A DNA stretch of 64,000 nt, from positions 3,906,001 through 3,970,000 of the forward strand of contig NC_020516.1 in the NCBI RefSeq assembly GCF_000349945.1, read 5' to 3'. The notes under the pieces were generated by a model that made no database searches, was not told the origin of the DNA, and was given only the letters and a program-made list of their open reading frames with translations. Source of the stretch: Azoarcus sp. KH32C. GTDB taxonomy: Bacteria; Pseudomonadota; Gammaproteobacteria; Burkholderiales; Rhodocyclaceae. Made by a program: the position numbers and the translations under genes. Positions 24,296 through 33,011 of the stretch are shown here, piece by piece (positions within the stretch are counted from its first letter, which is position 1; every line of letters starts with the position of its first letter).

Positions 24296-26026
24296 ATGAG
24301 TAAGCACGGGAAATGGCTGTCCGGGGCGATGCTGCTTGCCAGCCTGCCGTTGGCGATTTCGCAGGCCTTCGCCGACGACGCAAAAAAACACGTGGACGAA
24401 GCCGAAGCGAAATATCAGGCCGGCGGTTCGCCCCTCGCGGATGTCGATCTGTATAAGGACAGCAACCCCGACGCACCCAAGATGAGCAAGGCCGAGTTCG
24501 ACAAGGCGCGGAACATCTACTTCCAGCGCTGCGCCGGCTGCCACGGCGTGCTGCGCAAGGGCGCGACCGGCAAGCCGCTGACGCCGGACATCACCCTGTC
24601 CCGTGGCTCGGAATACCTGAAGGTGTTCATCAAGTACGGCTCGCCCGCCGGCATGCCGAACTGGGGCACCTCCGGCGAATTGAGCGACGACGAAGTCGAC
24701 CTGATGGCCCGCTACGTCCAGCAGACGCCTCCGCAACCGCCCGAGTTCAACATGGCGGACATGAAGTCGACGTGGAAGGTCATCATTCCGCCGGAGCAGC
24801 GCCCGACGAAGAAGATGAACAACTACAACATCGCGAACATCTTCTCGACCACGCTGCGCGACAGCGGCGAGATCGCGCTGATCGACGGCGACACCAAGAA
24901 GATCATCAACATCATCAAGACCGGCTATGCGGTGCATATCTCCCGCATTTCCGCCTCCGGCCGCTACCTGTTCGTGATCGGGCGTGACGCGCGCGTCAAT
25001 ATGGTCGACCTGTGGATGGAGAAGCCGGACAACGTCGCCGAGATCCGCATCGGCCTCGAAGCGCGCTCGGTCGACACGTCGAAGTTCAAGGGTTTCGAGG
25101 ACAAGCTCGCGATCGCTGGCGCCTACTGGCCGCCGCAGTTCGTGCTCATGAACGGCGATACGCTCGAGCCGCTGAAGATTGTCTCGACCCGCGGCATGAC
25201 CGTCGACACGCAGGAATACCACCCCGAACCGCGCGTCGCCTCCATCGTCGCTTCCCACTTCAGGCCCGAGTTCCTCGTCAACGTCAAGGAAACCGGCAAG
25301 ACGCTGATGGTCGATTACTCCGACATCAAGAACCTGAAGATGACCGAGATCGGCTCCGCGCGCTTCCTGCATGACGGCGGCTGGGACCTCTCGAAACGCT
25401 ACTTCTTGGTCGCGGCGAACCAGTCGAACAAGGTCGCCGCGATCGACGCCAAGGAAGGCAAGCTCGCCGGCCTCATCGACGTCGGCAAGATCCCGCACCC
25501 AGGCCGCGGCGCGAACTTCGTCCATCCGAAGTACGGTCCGGTCTGGGCAACCGGCCACCTCGGCGACGACTCGATCGCGCTGGTCGGCACCGACCCGGAA
25601 AAGCACAAGCAGTACGCCTGGAAGATGGTCGACACCCTGAAGAGCCAGGGCGGCGGGTCGCTGTTCATCAAGACCCATCCGAAGTCGAACCACCTCTACG
25701 TCGACAACCCGCTGCACCCGGAGTCGAAGGTCAGCCAGTCGGTCGCCGTGTATGACCTCAAGAACCTGCAAGCCGGGTTCAAGGTCCTGCCGATCGGCGA
25801 CTGGGCCGGCCTCAAGGACGACGGCGCGAAGCGGGTCGTTCAGCCGGAATACAACAAGAACGGCGACGAAGTGTGGTTCTCGGTGTGGTCCGCGAAGAAC
25901 AAGGAGTCCGCGATCGTCGTCGTCGACGACAAGACGCTGCAACTGAAGACCGTGATCAAGGATCCGAAACTGATCACTCCGACCGGCCACTTCAACGTGT
26001 ACAACACCCAGCACGACGTGTATTGA
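24296..26026 (+). CDS. nirS: Cytochrome cd1 nitrite reductase NirS
   Basis: A 576-residue periplasmic nitrite reductase (NO-forming), the key enzyme of denitrification. A signal peptide ends SQAFADD; the cytochrome c domain has CAGCH at residues 79-83; the rest is the d1-binding eight-bladed propeller with conserved VHISRISASGRYLFVIGRD and the HPGRGANF and GHFNVYNT regions containing active-site His and propeller residues. It is full length (P. aeruginosa 568). ATG 24296 has a strong AAGGAG with 8-nt spacing. No nirM or nirB follows; a terminator closes the gene. Confidence 0.97.
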   Translation: MSKHGKWLSGAMLLASLPLAISQAFADDAKKHVDEAEAKYQAGGSPLADVDLYKDSNPDAPKMSKAEFDKARNIYFQRCAGCHGVLRKGATGKPLTPDITLSRGSEYLKVFIKYGSPAGMPNWGTSGELSDDEVDLMARYVQQTPPQPPEFNMADMKSTWKVIIPPEQRPTKKMNNYNIANIFSTTLRDSGEIALIDGDTKKIINIIKTGYAVHISRISASGRYLFVIGRDARVNMVDLWMEKPDNVAEIRIGLEARSVDTSKFKGFEDKLAIAGAYWPPQFVLMNGDTLEPLKIVSTRGMTVDTQEYHPEPRVASIVASHFRPEFLVNVKETGKTLMVDYSDIKNLKMTEIGSARFLHDGGWDLSKRYFLVAANQSNKVAAIDAKEGKLAGLIDVGKIPHPGRGANFVHPKYGPVWATGHLGDDSIALVGTDPEKHKQYAWKMVDTLKSQGGGSLFIKTHPKSNHLYVDNPLHPESKVSQSVAVYDLKNLQAGFKVLPIGDWAGLKDDGAKRVVQPEYNKNGDEVWFSVWSAKNKESAIVVVDDKTLQLKTVIKDPKLITPTGHFNVYNTQHDVY

Positions 26027-26062
26027 TCGACAGGGGGCGGCCTGCCCCCCACCGGTCAACGC

Positions 26063-26089
26063 AAACGGCCAGCTCGCGCTGGCCGTTTT
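26063..26089. terminator. Terminator between nirS and the convergent exonuclease gene
   Basis: AAACGGCCAGC-TCG-CGCTGGCCGTTTT is a long GC stem flanked by A on one side and T on the other, so it can act in both directions. It lies 37 nt after nirS and 25 nt before the end of the convergent gene. Confidence 0.85.
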
Positions 26090-26113
26090 CACGTCTAACG
26101 AAGTCGCGACGAA

Positions 26114-26902
26114 TCAGGCCGCAGGCCACGCTGCGAGGAATTCCTCCCAGTGCTTCGCGCCGATGCGCGTCAAGGCATCGCGCACCACCGCGACTTCCGC
26201 CGCGTAGCCCACCGCATCGAGCTGACCGCGCATGCGCTGGAACCCGAGATACACGAGATAGGTGTTCACGACATCGGTCTCGCAGTAGTCGCGGATTTCA
26301 GCAATCCGCCCCTCCTGAAACGCCGGCCACACCACGGAGCCATCCATGCCGAGCTTGCCCGGAAAGCCCATCAGTTTCGCGAGTTCGTCGAGCGGCGCGT
26401 TCGCGCGCGGCTGATACATCGCCAGCAGGTCCATCAGGTCCAGGTGGCGGCTGTGGTAGCGGCCAATGTAGCTGTTCCACTTGAAATCGCGCGAGTCGTT
26501 GTAGTCGCCCTCGCCCTGATCCCAATAACGCGGCGCCGAAACGCCGTGCTTCAGCCCGCGGTAATGCAGCACCGGCAAATCGAAGCCGCCGCCGTTCCAC
26601 GATACGATCTGGGGCGTATAGCGCTCGATACCGTCGAAGAAACGCTGGATGATGTCCCGCTCCCCACAATCGGGCTCGGACAGCGAGAACACGCGAAACT
26701 GGTTCGCATCGCGCAGCACGCACGAAATCGTCACCACCCGCTGCAGATGCAGTGGCAGAAAGTCCGTGCCGTTCGCCGCGCGGCGCTGCTGAAACGCGAA
26801 CTCCGCGACTTCGTAGTCGCTGAGCTCGTCCGGCAGGTCGTTCAGCACGCGGATGCCGGCCACGTCCGGAACGGTTTCGATATCGAAGACGAGAACGGGC
26901 AT
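26114..26902 (-). CDS. PolB-like 3'-5' exonuclease (DEDDy fold)
   Basis: A 262-residue protein of the predicted 3'-5' exonuclease family related to the PolB proofreading domain. The metal-binding acidic residues are visible: D-E in LVFDIETVP, a second Asp in IVSWNGGGFDLPVL, and the final Asp in RDYCETDVVNTYLVYL (ExxxD/Y-type). ATG 26902 starts MPVLVFDIETVPD; earlier Met codons lie in the gap after cysM. Role in DNA or RNA processing is not established. cysM lies 22 nt upstream on the same strand. Confidence 0.85.
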   Translation of the reverse strand: MPVLVFDIETVPDVAGIRVLNDLPDELSDYEVAEFAFQQRRAANGTDFLPLHLQRVVTISCVLRDANQFRVFSLSEPDCGERDIIQRFFDGIERYTPQIVSWNGGGFDLPVLHYRGLKHGVSAPRYWDQGEGDYNDSRDFKWNSYIGRYHSRHLDLMDLLAMYQPRANAPLDELAKLMGFPGKLGMDGSVVWPAFQEGRIAEIRDYCETDVVNTYLVYLGFQRMRGQLDAVGYAAEVAVVRDALTRIGAKHWEEFLAAWPAA

Positions 26903-26924
26903 CGGCAACTCCGTGAAACACCCG

Positions 26925-27815
26925 TCAGCCGGGGAATACGCCGGTGGAAAGATAACGGTCGCCACGATCGCAGACGACCGACACGATCACCGCGTTCTCC
27001 AGCTGCGCCGCCAGCCGCAGCGCGACGTGCATTGCACCGCCCGACGAGATTCCGGCGAAGATGCCCTCCTCGCGCGCGAGGCGCCGCGTCATCTCCTCGG
27101 CGTCGGCTTGGCTCACGTATTCGAGTGCGTCCACACGCGCCTTGTCGTAGATGCGTGGCAGATACTCCTCCGGCCACTTGCGGATGCCCGGAATCTGCGA
27201 ACCTTCCTCGGGCTGGCAACCGACGATGCGGACCGCCGGATTCTTTTCCTTCAGGAAGCGCGAGCAGCCCATGATCGTTCCGGTCGTGCCCATGCTGCTG
27301 ACGAAATGCGTGATCAGTCCGCCGGTCTGTTCCCAGATCTCGGGACCTGTGCCTTCATAGTGCGCGAGCGGGTTGTCCGGGTTCGCGAACTGGTCGAGGA
27401 TGATTCCCTTCCCTTCGTCCCGCATGCGCTCCGCAACATCGCGCGCCATCTCCATGCCGCCTTCGCGCGGGGTGAGCACCAGTTCGGCGCCGAAGGCACG
27501 CATCGTCTGGCGCCGTTCGACGCTCTGGTTCTCCGGCATCACGAGGATCATCCGGTAGCCGCGCATGGCAGCAGCCATCGCCAGCGCAATGCCGGTATTG
27601 CCGCTCGTCGCCTCGATCAGCGTATCGCCCGGCTTGATGTCGCCGCGCGCTTCGGCACGCAGGATCATCGAAAGGGCGGGCCGATCCTTCACGGACCCCG
27701 CAGGGTTGTTGCCTTCGAGCTTCGCCAGGATCACGTTGTTGCGGCCGGCATTGATGCGCTTGAGGCGCACCAGCGGCGTGTGACCCACATAATCGTCGAG
27801 CGTCTTGAATTCCAT
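26925..27815 (-). CDS. cysM: Cysteine synthase B
   Basis: A 296-residue PLP enzyme making cysteine from O-acetylserine and sulfide or thiosulfate. The PLP lysine is Lys43 in NPAGSVKDRPALSM; the substrate loop EATSGNTGIALA and the phosphate-binding SSMGTTGTIMG are present. The R-x-x-E/R pattern around EYLPRIYD and the length fit CysM rather than the longer CysK (about 320). In this cluster it lies downstream of ugd on the same strand. Confidence 0.93.
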   Translation of the reverse strand: MEFKTLDDYVGHTPLVRLKRINAGRNNVILAKLEGNNPAGSVKDRPALSMILRAEARGDIKPGDTLIEATSGNTGIALAMAAAMRGYRMILVMPENQSVERRQTMRAFGAELVLTPREGGMEMARDVAERMRDEGKGIILDQFANPDNPLAHYEGTGPEIWEQTGGLITHFVSSMGTTGTIMGCSRFLKEKNPAVRIVGCQPEEGSQIPGIRKWPEEYLPRIYDKARVDALEYVSQADAEEMTRRLAREEGIFAGISSGGAMHVALRLAAQLENAVIVSVVCDRGDRYLSTGVFPG

Positions 27816-27909
27816 CAGCCTGTCGTCTGCAAGGGTTGAACCCCCGGATGTTAAGCCGCCGCCACCCGGCCGGAGAATCCGATCGGGGGCATAAGCTTAT
27901 GACCGGAGC

Positions 27910-29232
27910 TCAACGACGGCCGATGCCGTGATACTCGATCCCCGCGCGCTTCATCGCGGCCGGGTCATACATATTGCGCCCGTCGAAGATCACCGGATGG
28001 CGCAGCGTCTCGCGGATGCGCGCGAAGTCGGGGCTGCGGAACTCCTTCCACTCGGTCACGATCACGAGCGCGTCGGCCTTGTCGAGCACCTCCATCGGCC
28101 GCTCGACATAATGCAGCCGCGGCTCGTCGCCGAAGATGCGGCGCGCTTCCGCCATCGCCACCGGATCGTAGGCCGACACCGTCGCACCGCGGCGGAAGAG
28201 CTCCGCCAGGATCACGCGGCTCGGCGCCTCGCGCATGTCGTCGGTATTGGGCTTGAAAGCCAGCCCCCACAGGCCGAACTGCATGCCGCTCAGATCCTCC
28301 CCGAAACGCGCGACGATCTTGTCGACCAGACGCAGCTTCTGCGCCTCGTTGGCCTCTTCGACCGCATTCAGGATCAGCAGGTCATGCTTGTTCTCACGGC
28401 CGCTGCGCACCAGCGCCTTCACGTCCTTGGGGAAGCACGAGCCGCCATAGCCGCAGCCGGCATAGAGGAAGTGCCAGCCGATACGCGGATCGGAGCCCAT
28501 GCCCTGCCGCACCAGCTCGATGTCCGCACCGAGGGTCTCCGCCAGGTTCGCCAACTCGTTCATGAAGCTGATGCGGGTGGCGAGCATCGCGTTGGCGGCG
28601 TACTTCGTCAGCTCGGCGCTGCGCACGTCCATCGCAAGCAGCTTCTCGTGATTGCGCTGGAAAGGCGAATACAATTCGCGCATCAGGCCGATTGCGCGTT
28701 CGTCATCGGCACCGACGACGATCCGATCGGGACGCATGAAATCGTCGAGGGCCGCGCCTTCCTTCAGGAACTCCGGATTCGAGACGACGCTGAAGGGCAG
28801 GTCCGCGCCGCGTGCCTTCAACTCGGCCGCCACGGCCTCGCGCACGCGATCGCCCGTGCCCACCGGAACCGTCGACTTGTCGACGATGACACGGTAGTCG
28901 TCCATGTAGCGGCCGATGTTGCGCGCCGCAGCGAGCACGTACTGCAGGTCAGCCGAGCCATCCTCGTCCGGCGGCGTACCGACGGCAATGAACTGGATGG
29001 TGCCGAAACGCGCCGCGTACTCAATGTCGGTTGTGAACTTCAGGCGCCCGGCCGCCACATTGCGCCGCACGACTTCGAGCAGACCCGGCTCGTGGATCGG
29101 GATCCCGCCTTCTTCGAGCGTGCGAATCTTGGCCGGATCCACATCCAGGCACAACACGTCGTTGCCGACATCCGCGAGGCAGGCACCGCTGACCAGTCCG
29201 ACGTATCCCGTACCGACGACAGTGATTTTCAT
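27910..29232 (-). CDS. ugd: UDP-glucose 6-dehydrogenase
   Basis: A 440-residue NAD-dependent dehydrogenase oxidising UDP-glucose to UDP-glucuronate for surface polysaccharide. The N-terminal Rossmann motif is VVGTGYVGLVSGACLADVG; the catalytic Cys lies in YAGCGYGGSCFPKDVKAL; the C-terminal domain (WGLAFKPNTDDMREAPS) binds UDP. It follows lapB by about 75 nt on the same strand, in keeping with an envelope-polysaccharide context. Confidence 0.95.
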   Translation of the reverse strand: MKITVVGTGYVGLVSGACLADVGNDVLCLDVDPAKIRTLEEGGIPIHEPGLLEVVRRNVAAGRLKFTTDIEYAARFGTIQFIAVGTPPDEDGSADLQYVLAAARNIGRYMDDYRVIVDKSTVPVGTGDRVREAVAAELKARGADLPFSVVSNPEFLKEGAALDDFMRPDRIVVGADDERAIGLMRELYSPFQRNHEKLLAMDVRSAELTKYAANAMLATRISFMNELANLAETLGADIELVRQGMGSDPRIGWHFLYAGCGYGGSCFPKDVKALVRSGRENKHDLLILNAVEEANEAQKLRLVDKIVARFGEDLSGMQFGLWGLAFKPNTDDMREAPSRVILAELFRRGATVSAYDPVAMAEARRIFGDEPRLHYVERPMEVLDKADALVIVTEWKEFRSPDFARIRETLRHPVIFDGRNMYDPAAMKRAGIEYHGIGRR

Positions 29233-29308
29233 GGTTTAGACCTCAATCTCAATGAAAAACGGCCCGCTTGCGCGAACCGTCGAAAACTTGGACACGATCA
29301 GCCCACGC

Positions 29309-30484
29309 TCATGGCGCGAGATCGTACTCCTCGGTACGGCGTGGCGGGTAGGTCTCCCACCCCCCGCAGGCGGGGCAGCGCCACTGGAACTGGCGTGCCT
29401 TGAAGCCGCACTCCGCGCAGCGGTAGCGTGCCACGCGGCGCGTGTGACCGTGGATCAGCTGTTTCACCAGCTCGATGTCACTCCGCTGCTCGGCGGGCGC
29501 ATTCAACAGCGCCGCCTCGAGCAGCTTGTCGAGCCCCAGCAGCGTCGGGTTGCGCCGCAACTCCTCCCGCACGAGTTCGTAGGCTGCCCGCGAACCTTCC
29601 TTTTCGAGCTCCCAGTGGAAGACTTCGTCGAGCAGATCCAGGGACGGGTGCCGCTCCAACCAAGAGCGCAGCAGAGTCTGCCCCTGCTCGATGCGGCCCA
29701 ACCGCGCATGGGCGTCCATCACCCGTTCTGCGACGAGCGCAAGATAAACCGGATCTTGGCTCTCGACCCGCTTCCACACTTCGATCGCTTCCGCGTACTG
29801 CCCCTCCGCCATCAACAAGTCGCCAAGCACCAAGCTCGCGCGGATACAACGCCGGTTGATTGCAAAGGCCTCGTCCAGGTGACGGCGGGCTTCATCATGC
29901 CGGGAACTGCCGAGCGCGGAAACTGCCAATTCGCAATAAAAGTTTGCGACCTCCTTGCGCCACATCACGCTCTCGTGATCCGGCAGGGCCTTCGCCGCCT
30001 CGACGGCCTTCTCCCAATCCTTCTCCTGCTGGTAGATCTCCAACAGATAGCGCATCGCCATGTCGTTCAGACGCGACGAGCGCAGGCGGTCGAAAACCGC
30101 TTCGGCACGGTCCAGCAAACCGGCCTTCAGGTAATCCTGCCCGAGTTCGGCAAGCGCCTGCAGGCGCTGCTCCTCGGAAAGATCCTCGCGATCGACAAGA
30201 TTCTGGTGCATGCGGATCGCACGGTCCGTCTCGCCGCGTCGACGGAACAGGCTTCCGAGCGCGAAATGCAGCTCGATCGTCTGCGGATCGATCTTCACCG
30301 CTTCGATGAAGGCGTCGATCGCCTTGTCTTGCTGTTCGTTGAGCAGAAAATTCAGGCCGGACAGGTAGGAGCGCGGCAAAGCCCGCGATTCATGGACCAC
30401 CTGCCGGATATCGATACGCGCCGCGAGCCAGCCGAGGGCGAAAAACAGCGGCAGCGCAAGAAACCACCAGAGCTCGATTTCCAT
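29309..30484 (-). CDS. lapB: Lipopolysaccharide assembly protein B
   Basis: A 391-residue LapB/YciM (E. coli 389): one N-terminal transmembrane helix (MEIELWWFLALPLFFALGW), about nine TPR repeats, and a C-terminal rubredoxin-like metal site (CAECGFKARQ...CPACGGW). In E. coli LapB adapts FtsH to degrade LpxC and so tunes LPS synthesis. It begins 5 nt after lapA, forming the conserved lapAB pair. An upstream in-frame extension would overlap lapA and is rejected. Confidence 0.95.
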   Translation of the reverse strand: MEIELWWFLALPLFFALGWLAARIDIRQVVHESRALPRSYLSGLNFLLNEQQDKAIDAFIEAVKIDPQTIELHFALGSLFRRRGETDRAIRMHQNLVDREDLSEEQRLQALAELGQDYLKAGLLDRAEAVFDRLRSSRLNDMAMRYLLEIYQQEKDWEKAVEAAKALPDHESVMWRKEVANFYCELAVSALGSSRHDEARRHLDEAFAINRRCIRASLVLGDLLMAEGQYAEAIEVWKRVESQDPVYLALVAERVMDAHARLGRIEQGQTLLRSWLERHPSLDLLDEVFHWELEKEGSRAAYELVREELRRNPTLLGLDKLLEAALLNAPAEQRSDIELVKQLIHGHTRRVARYRCAECGFKARQFQWRCPACGGWETYPPRRTEEYDLAP

Positions 30485-30489
30485 CGTAT

Positions 30490-30801
30490 TCAGAAAGTCT
30501 CGGGGGCCTGCACTTCGGTGGTCGTCGGCACGCCGGCCTCGGCCGGCCGCTTGCGTTCGGCGCGCTGCAGTTGCTTGCGCAGCTTGCCGATCTCGCGCCG
30601 CTGGCGCAGCAGCGACGCGAAGGTCGCAGTGACGCCCAATAGTGCGCCGGCGGTAAATGCGGCCAGTATCACGAATACCAGCGGCAACTGCCACGAACTA
30701 CCGAAGAAGAACTGCAAGACGACGAGGTGGTCGTTCTTCACGGCGAAGCCGAAGAGCATGAAGAACAACAGCAGCCGGAATATCCACATTACGAAGCGCA
30801 T
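30490..30801 (-). CDS. lapA: LapA-domain inner-membrane protein
   Basis: A 103-residue protein with two hydrophobic segments (residues about 2-22 and 38-62) joined by a short loop (VKNDHLVVLQFFFG), then a basic coiled-coil tail (RRQREIGKLRKQL-like). This is the DUF1049/LapA family, partner of LapB in LPS assembly. A terminator for ihfB ends 28 nt upstream, leaving little room for a separate promoter. Confidence 0.9.
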   Translation of the reverse strand: MRFVMWIFRLLLFFMLFGFAVKNDHLVVLQFFFGSSWQLPLVFVILAAFTAGALLGVTATFASLLRQRREIGKLRKQLQRAERKRPAEAGVPTTTEVQAPETF

Positions 30802-30828
30802 GGGACGGCATTATCCCCGAGGGAATGA

Positions 30829-30857
30829 CAAAAAAGAAGGCGGCTCGCGCCGCCTTC
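30829..30857 (-). terminator. Terminator after ihfB
   Basis: On the minus strand AAGGCGG-CGCGAG-CCGCCTT is followed by CTTTTTTG. It lies 37 nt past the ihfB stop and ends 28 nt before the lapA ATG, so lapAB depends on read-through or on a promoter overlapping the hairpin. Confidence 0.85.
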
Positions 30858-30893
30858 CCACTCGATTACGGTGCAGACCCGATTGTCGCGCAA

Positions 30894-31178
30894 TCAACCG
30901 GCGATATCGACGCGCTCGCGCAACTCCTTGCCTGCCTTGAAATGGGGCACGTACTTTTCGGGCACATGCACCTTGTCGCCGGACTTCGGATTACGTCCGA
31001 CACGAGGCGGACGATAGTTCAGCGCGAAACTGCCAAAACCGCGGATCTCGATGCGATCCCCGCGCGCGAGCGCGTCGGACATCGCATCGATCACCATCTT
31101 GACCGCGTAATCGGCATCTTTTGCGACCAGCTGCGGAAACCGCGCCGCCAGCCTCGCAATCAGCTCCGATTTGGTCAT
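30894..31178 (-). CDS. ihfB: Integration host factor subunit beta
   Basis: A 94-residue HU/IHF protein, partner of IhfA. It starts MTKSELIARLAARFP and carries the DNA-intercalating Pro arm in GRNPKSGDKVHVPEKY. It is placed 15 nt after rpsA, the usual rpsA-ihfB order. Confidence 0.96.
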   Translation of the reverse strand: MTKSELIARLAARFPQLVAKDADYAVKMVIDAMSDALARGDRIEIRGFGSFALNYRPPRVGRNPKSGDKVHVPEKYVPHFKAGKELRERVDIAG

Positions 31179-31193
31179 GACCAGCCTACTGAA

Positions 31194-32900
31194 TTAGTGC
31201 TTCTGCTCGTTCAGCTTGGCCTTGAGCAGCGCACCAAGGTTGGTGGTGCCGCTGGCGGCGGTCTCGGAGGCGAGCTTCTGCATCGCGTCGCTCTGCTCGG
31301 CCTGATCCTTGGCGCGGATCGAGAGGTTGATCGAACGGGTCTTGCGATCCACGTTGATGATCATCAGCTCGACTTCATCACCTTCCTTCAGGACGGTCGT
31401 CAGGTCGTCGACACGGTGTGCAGCCGCTTCGGAAGCACGCAGGTAGCCTTCAACTTCTTCGTTCAGCGCGATCACGGCGCCACGGGCATCCACCGACTTC
31501 ACGGTGCCGCGGACGAGGCTATTCTTCTCGTGCGTGGCGATGAAGTTGGTGAAGGGGTCGCCTTCGAGCTGCTTGACGCCCAGCGAGATGCGCTCGCGCT
31601 CGACATCGATCGCCAGCACGACGGCCTCGACTTCGTCGCCCTTCTTGAAGCGGCGCACAGCCTCTTCGCCCGAGTCGCTCCACGACAGGTCGGACAGGTG
31701 CACCAGACCGTCGATACCGCCGTCCAGGCCGATGAACACGCCAAAGTCGGTGATCGACTTGATCTGACCGCGGACCTTGTCACCCTTCTTGTGGTTGATC
31801 GCGAAATCGTCCCACGGGTTGGACATGCACTGCTTCATCCCCAGCGAGATACGACGACGGTCTTCGTCGATTTCGAGGATCATGACTTCGACTTCGTCGC
31901 CCAGTTGGACAACCTTGGTCGGGTGAATGTTCTTGTTGGTCCAGTCCATTTCGGACACGTGCACCAGACCTTCGATGCCCTGCTCGACTTCGACAAATGC
32001 GCCGTAGTCGGTGATGTTCGTGACCTTGCCGAACAGGCGGGTGCCCTGCGGGTAGCGGCGAGCGATGCCGACCCACGGATCTTCGCCCAGCTGCTTGAGG
32101 CCCAGCGAGACGCGGTTCTTTTCCTGGTCGAACTTGAGAACCTTGGCTTCGATTTCGTCGCCGACCGACAGCACTTCCGACGGGTGACGCACGCGACGCC
32201 AGGCCAGGTCGGTGATGTGCAGCAGGCCGTCGATGCCGCCGAGGTCGACGAACGCACCGTAGTCGGTGATGTTCTTGACGACGCCCTTGACGACGGTGCC
32301 TTCCTTCAGGTTGGCAAGCAGCTTTTCGCGCTCTTCACCCATGGTCTCTTCGAGCACGGCGCGACGCGAAACGACGACGTTGTTGCGCTTGCGGTCGAGC
32401 TTGATGACCTTGAATTCGAATTCCTTGCCTTCGTACGGCGTGGTGTCCTTGACCGGACGCATGTCGACCAGCGAACCCGGCAAGAAGGCGCGGATGCTGT
32501 TGGTCATGACGGTCAGGCCGCCCTTCACGCGACCCGAGATCAGGCCCTTGACCAGCGTGCCTTCGTTGAGCGCCTTCTCGAGGTCGTTCCAAGCGGCAAT
32601 GCGCTTGGCCTTCTCACGCGACAGGCGGGTCTCGCCGTAGCCGTCTTCCAGGGCGTCGATAGCGACGTGAACGAAATCGCCGACCTTGACTTCGAGTTCG
32701 CCGCGATCATCGCGGAACTCTTCGATGGCGACATAGCTCTCGGACTTGAGTCCGGCATTAACGACCACGAAGTTGTGATCGATGCTGACCACCTCGGCGG
32801 TGATCACTTCGCCGGAACGCATTTCCTGACGAGCAAGGCTCTCTTCGAACAGCGCGGCGAAACTTTCCATGGAATCGGAAACGGGGTTGGCAGTGGTCAT
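31194..32900 (-). CDS. rpsA: 30S ribosomal protein S1
   Basis: A 568-residue S1 with six S1 (OB-fold) repeats; repeats 3-6 are marked by the recurrent GAFVDLGGIDGLLHITDL / GAFVEVEQGIEGLVHVSEM / GVFIGLDGGIDGLVHLSDL pattern. It brings structured mRNAs to the 30S subunit. The chosen ATG 32900 (MTTANPVSDS) has no SD, nor does the alternative at 32870 (MESFAALFEE); E. coli rpsA also lacks a strong SD and is autoregulated. The 111-nt gap after aroA-cmk may hold its promoter. Confidence 0.95.
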   Translation of the reverse strand: MTTANPVSDSMESFAALFEESLARQEMRSGEVITAEVVSIDHNFVVVNAGLKSESYVAIEEFRDDRGELEVKVGDFVHVAIDALEDGYGETRLSREKAKRIAAWNDLEKALNEGTLVKGLISGRVKGGLTVMTNSIRAFLPGSLVDMRPVKDTTPYEGKEFEFKVIKLDRKRNNVVVSRRAVLEETMGEEREKLLANLKEGTVVKGVVKNITDYGAFVDLGGIDGLLHITDLAWRRVRHPSEVLSVGDEIEAKVLKFDQEKNRVSLGLKQLGEDPWVGIARRYPQGTRLFGKVTNITDYGAFVEVEQGIEGLVHVSEMDWTNKNIHPTKVVQLGDEVEVMILEIDEDRRRISLGMKQCMSNPWDDFAINHKKGDKVRGQIKSITDFGVFIGLDGGIDGLVHLSDLSWSDSGEEAVRRFKKGDEVEAVVLAIDVERERISLGVKQLEGDPFTNFIATHEKNSLVRGTVKSVDARGAVIALNEEVEGYLRASEAAAHRVDDLTTVLKEGDEVELMIINVDRKTRSINLSIRAKDQAEQSDAMQKLASETAASGTTNLGALLKAKLNEQKH

Positions 32901-33011
32901 AAAAAGTGGAAATCCCAAAACCGCCCGAAAGCGGCGAACAGCGGTTGATTGAACAAACAGACTACCTACCGCAAGCGGCCGGCAGCCAACCGATACTACG
33001 GAAATGCCCGC

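Noticed and set aside
30825..32948. A 707-codon plus-strand frame opposite rpsA and ihfB
   Set aside because: Low-complexity shadow of the repetitive S1 gene, with no recognisable domain.
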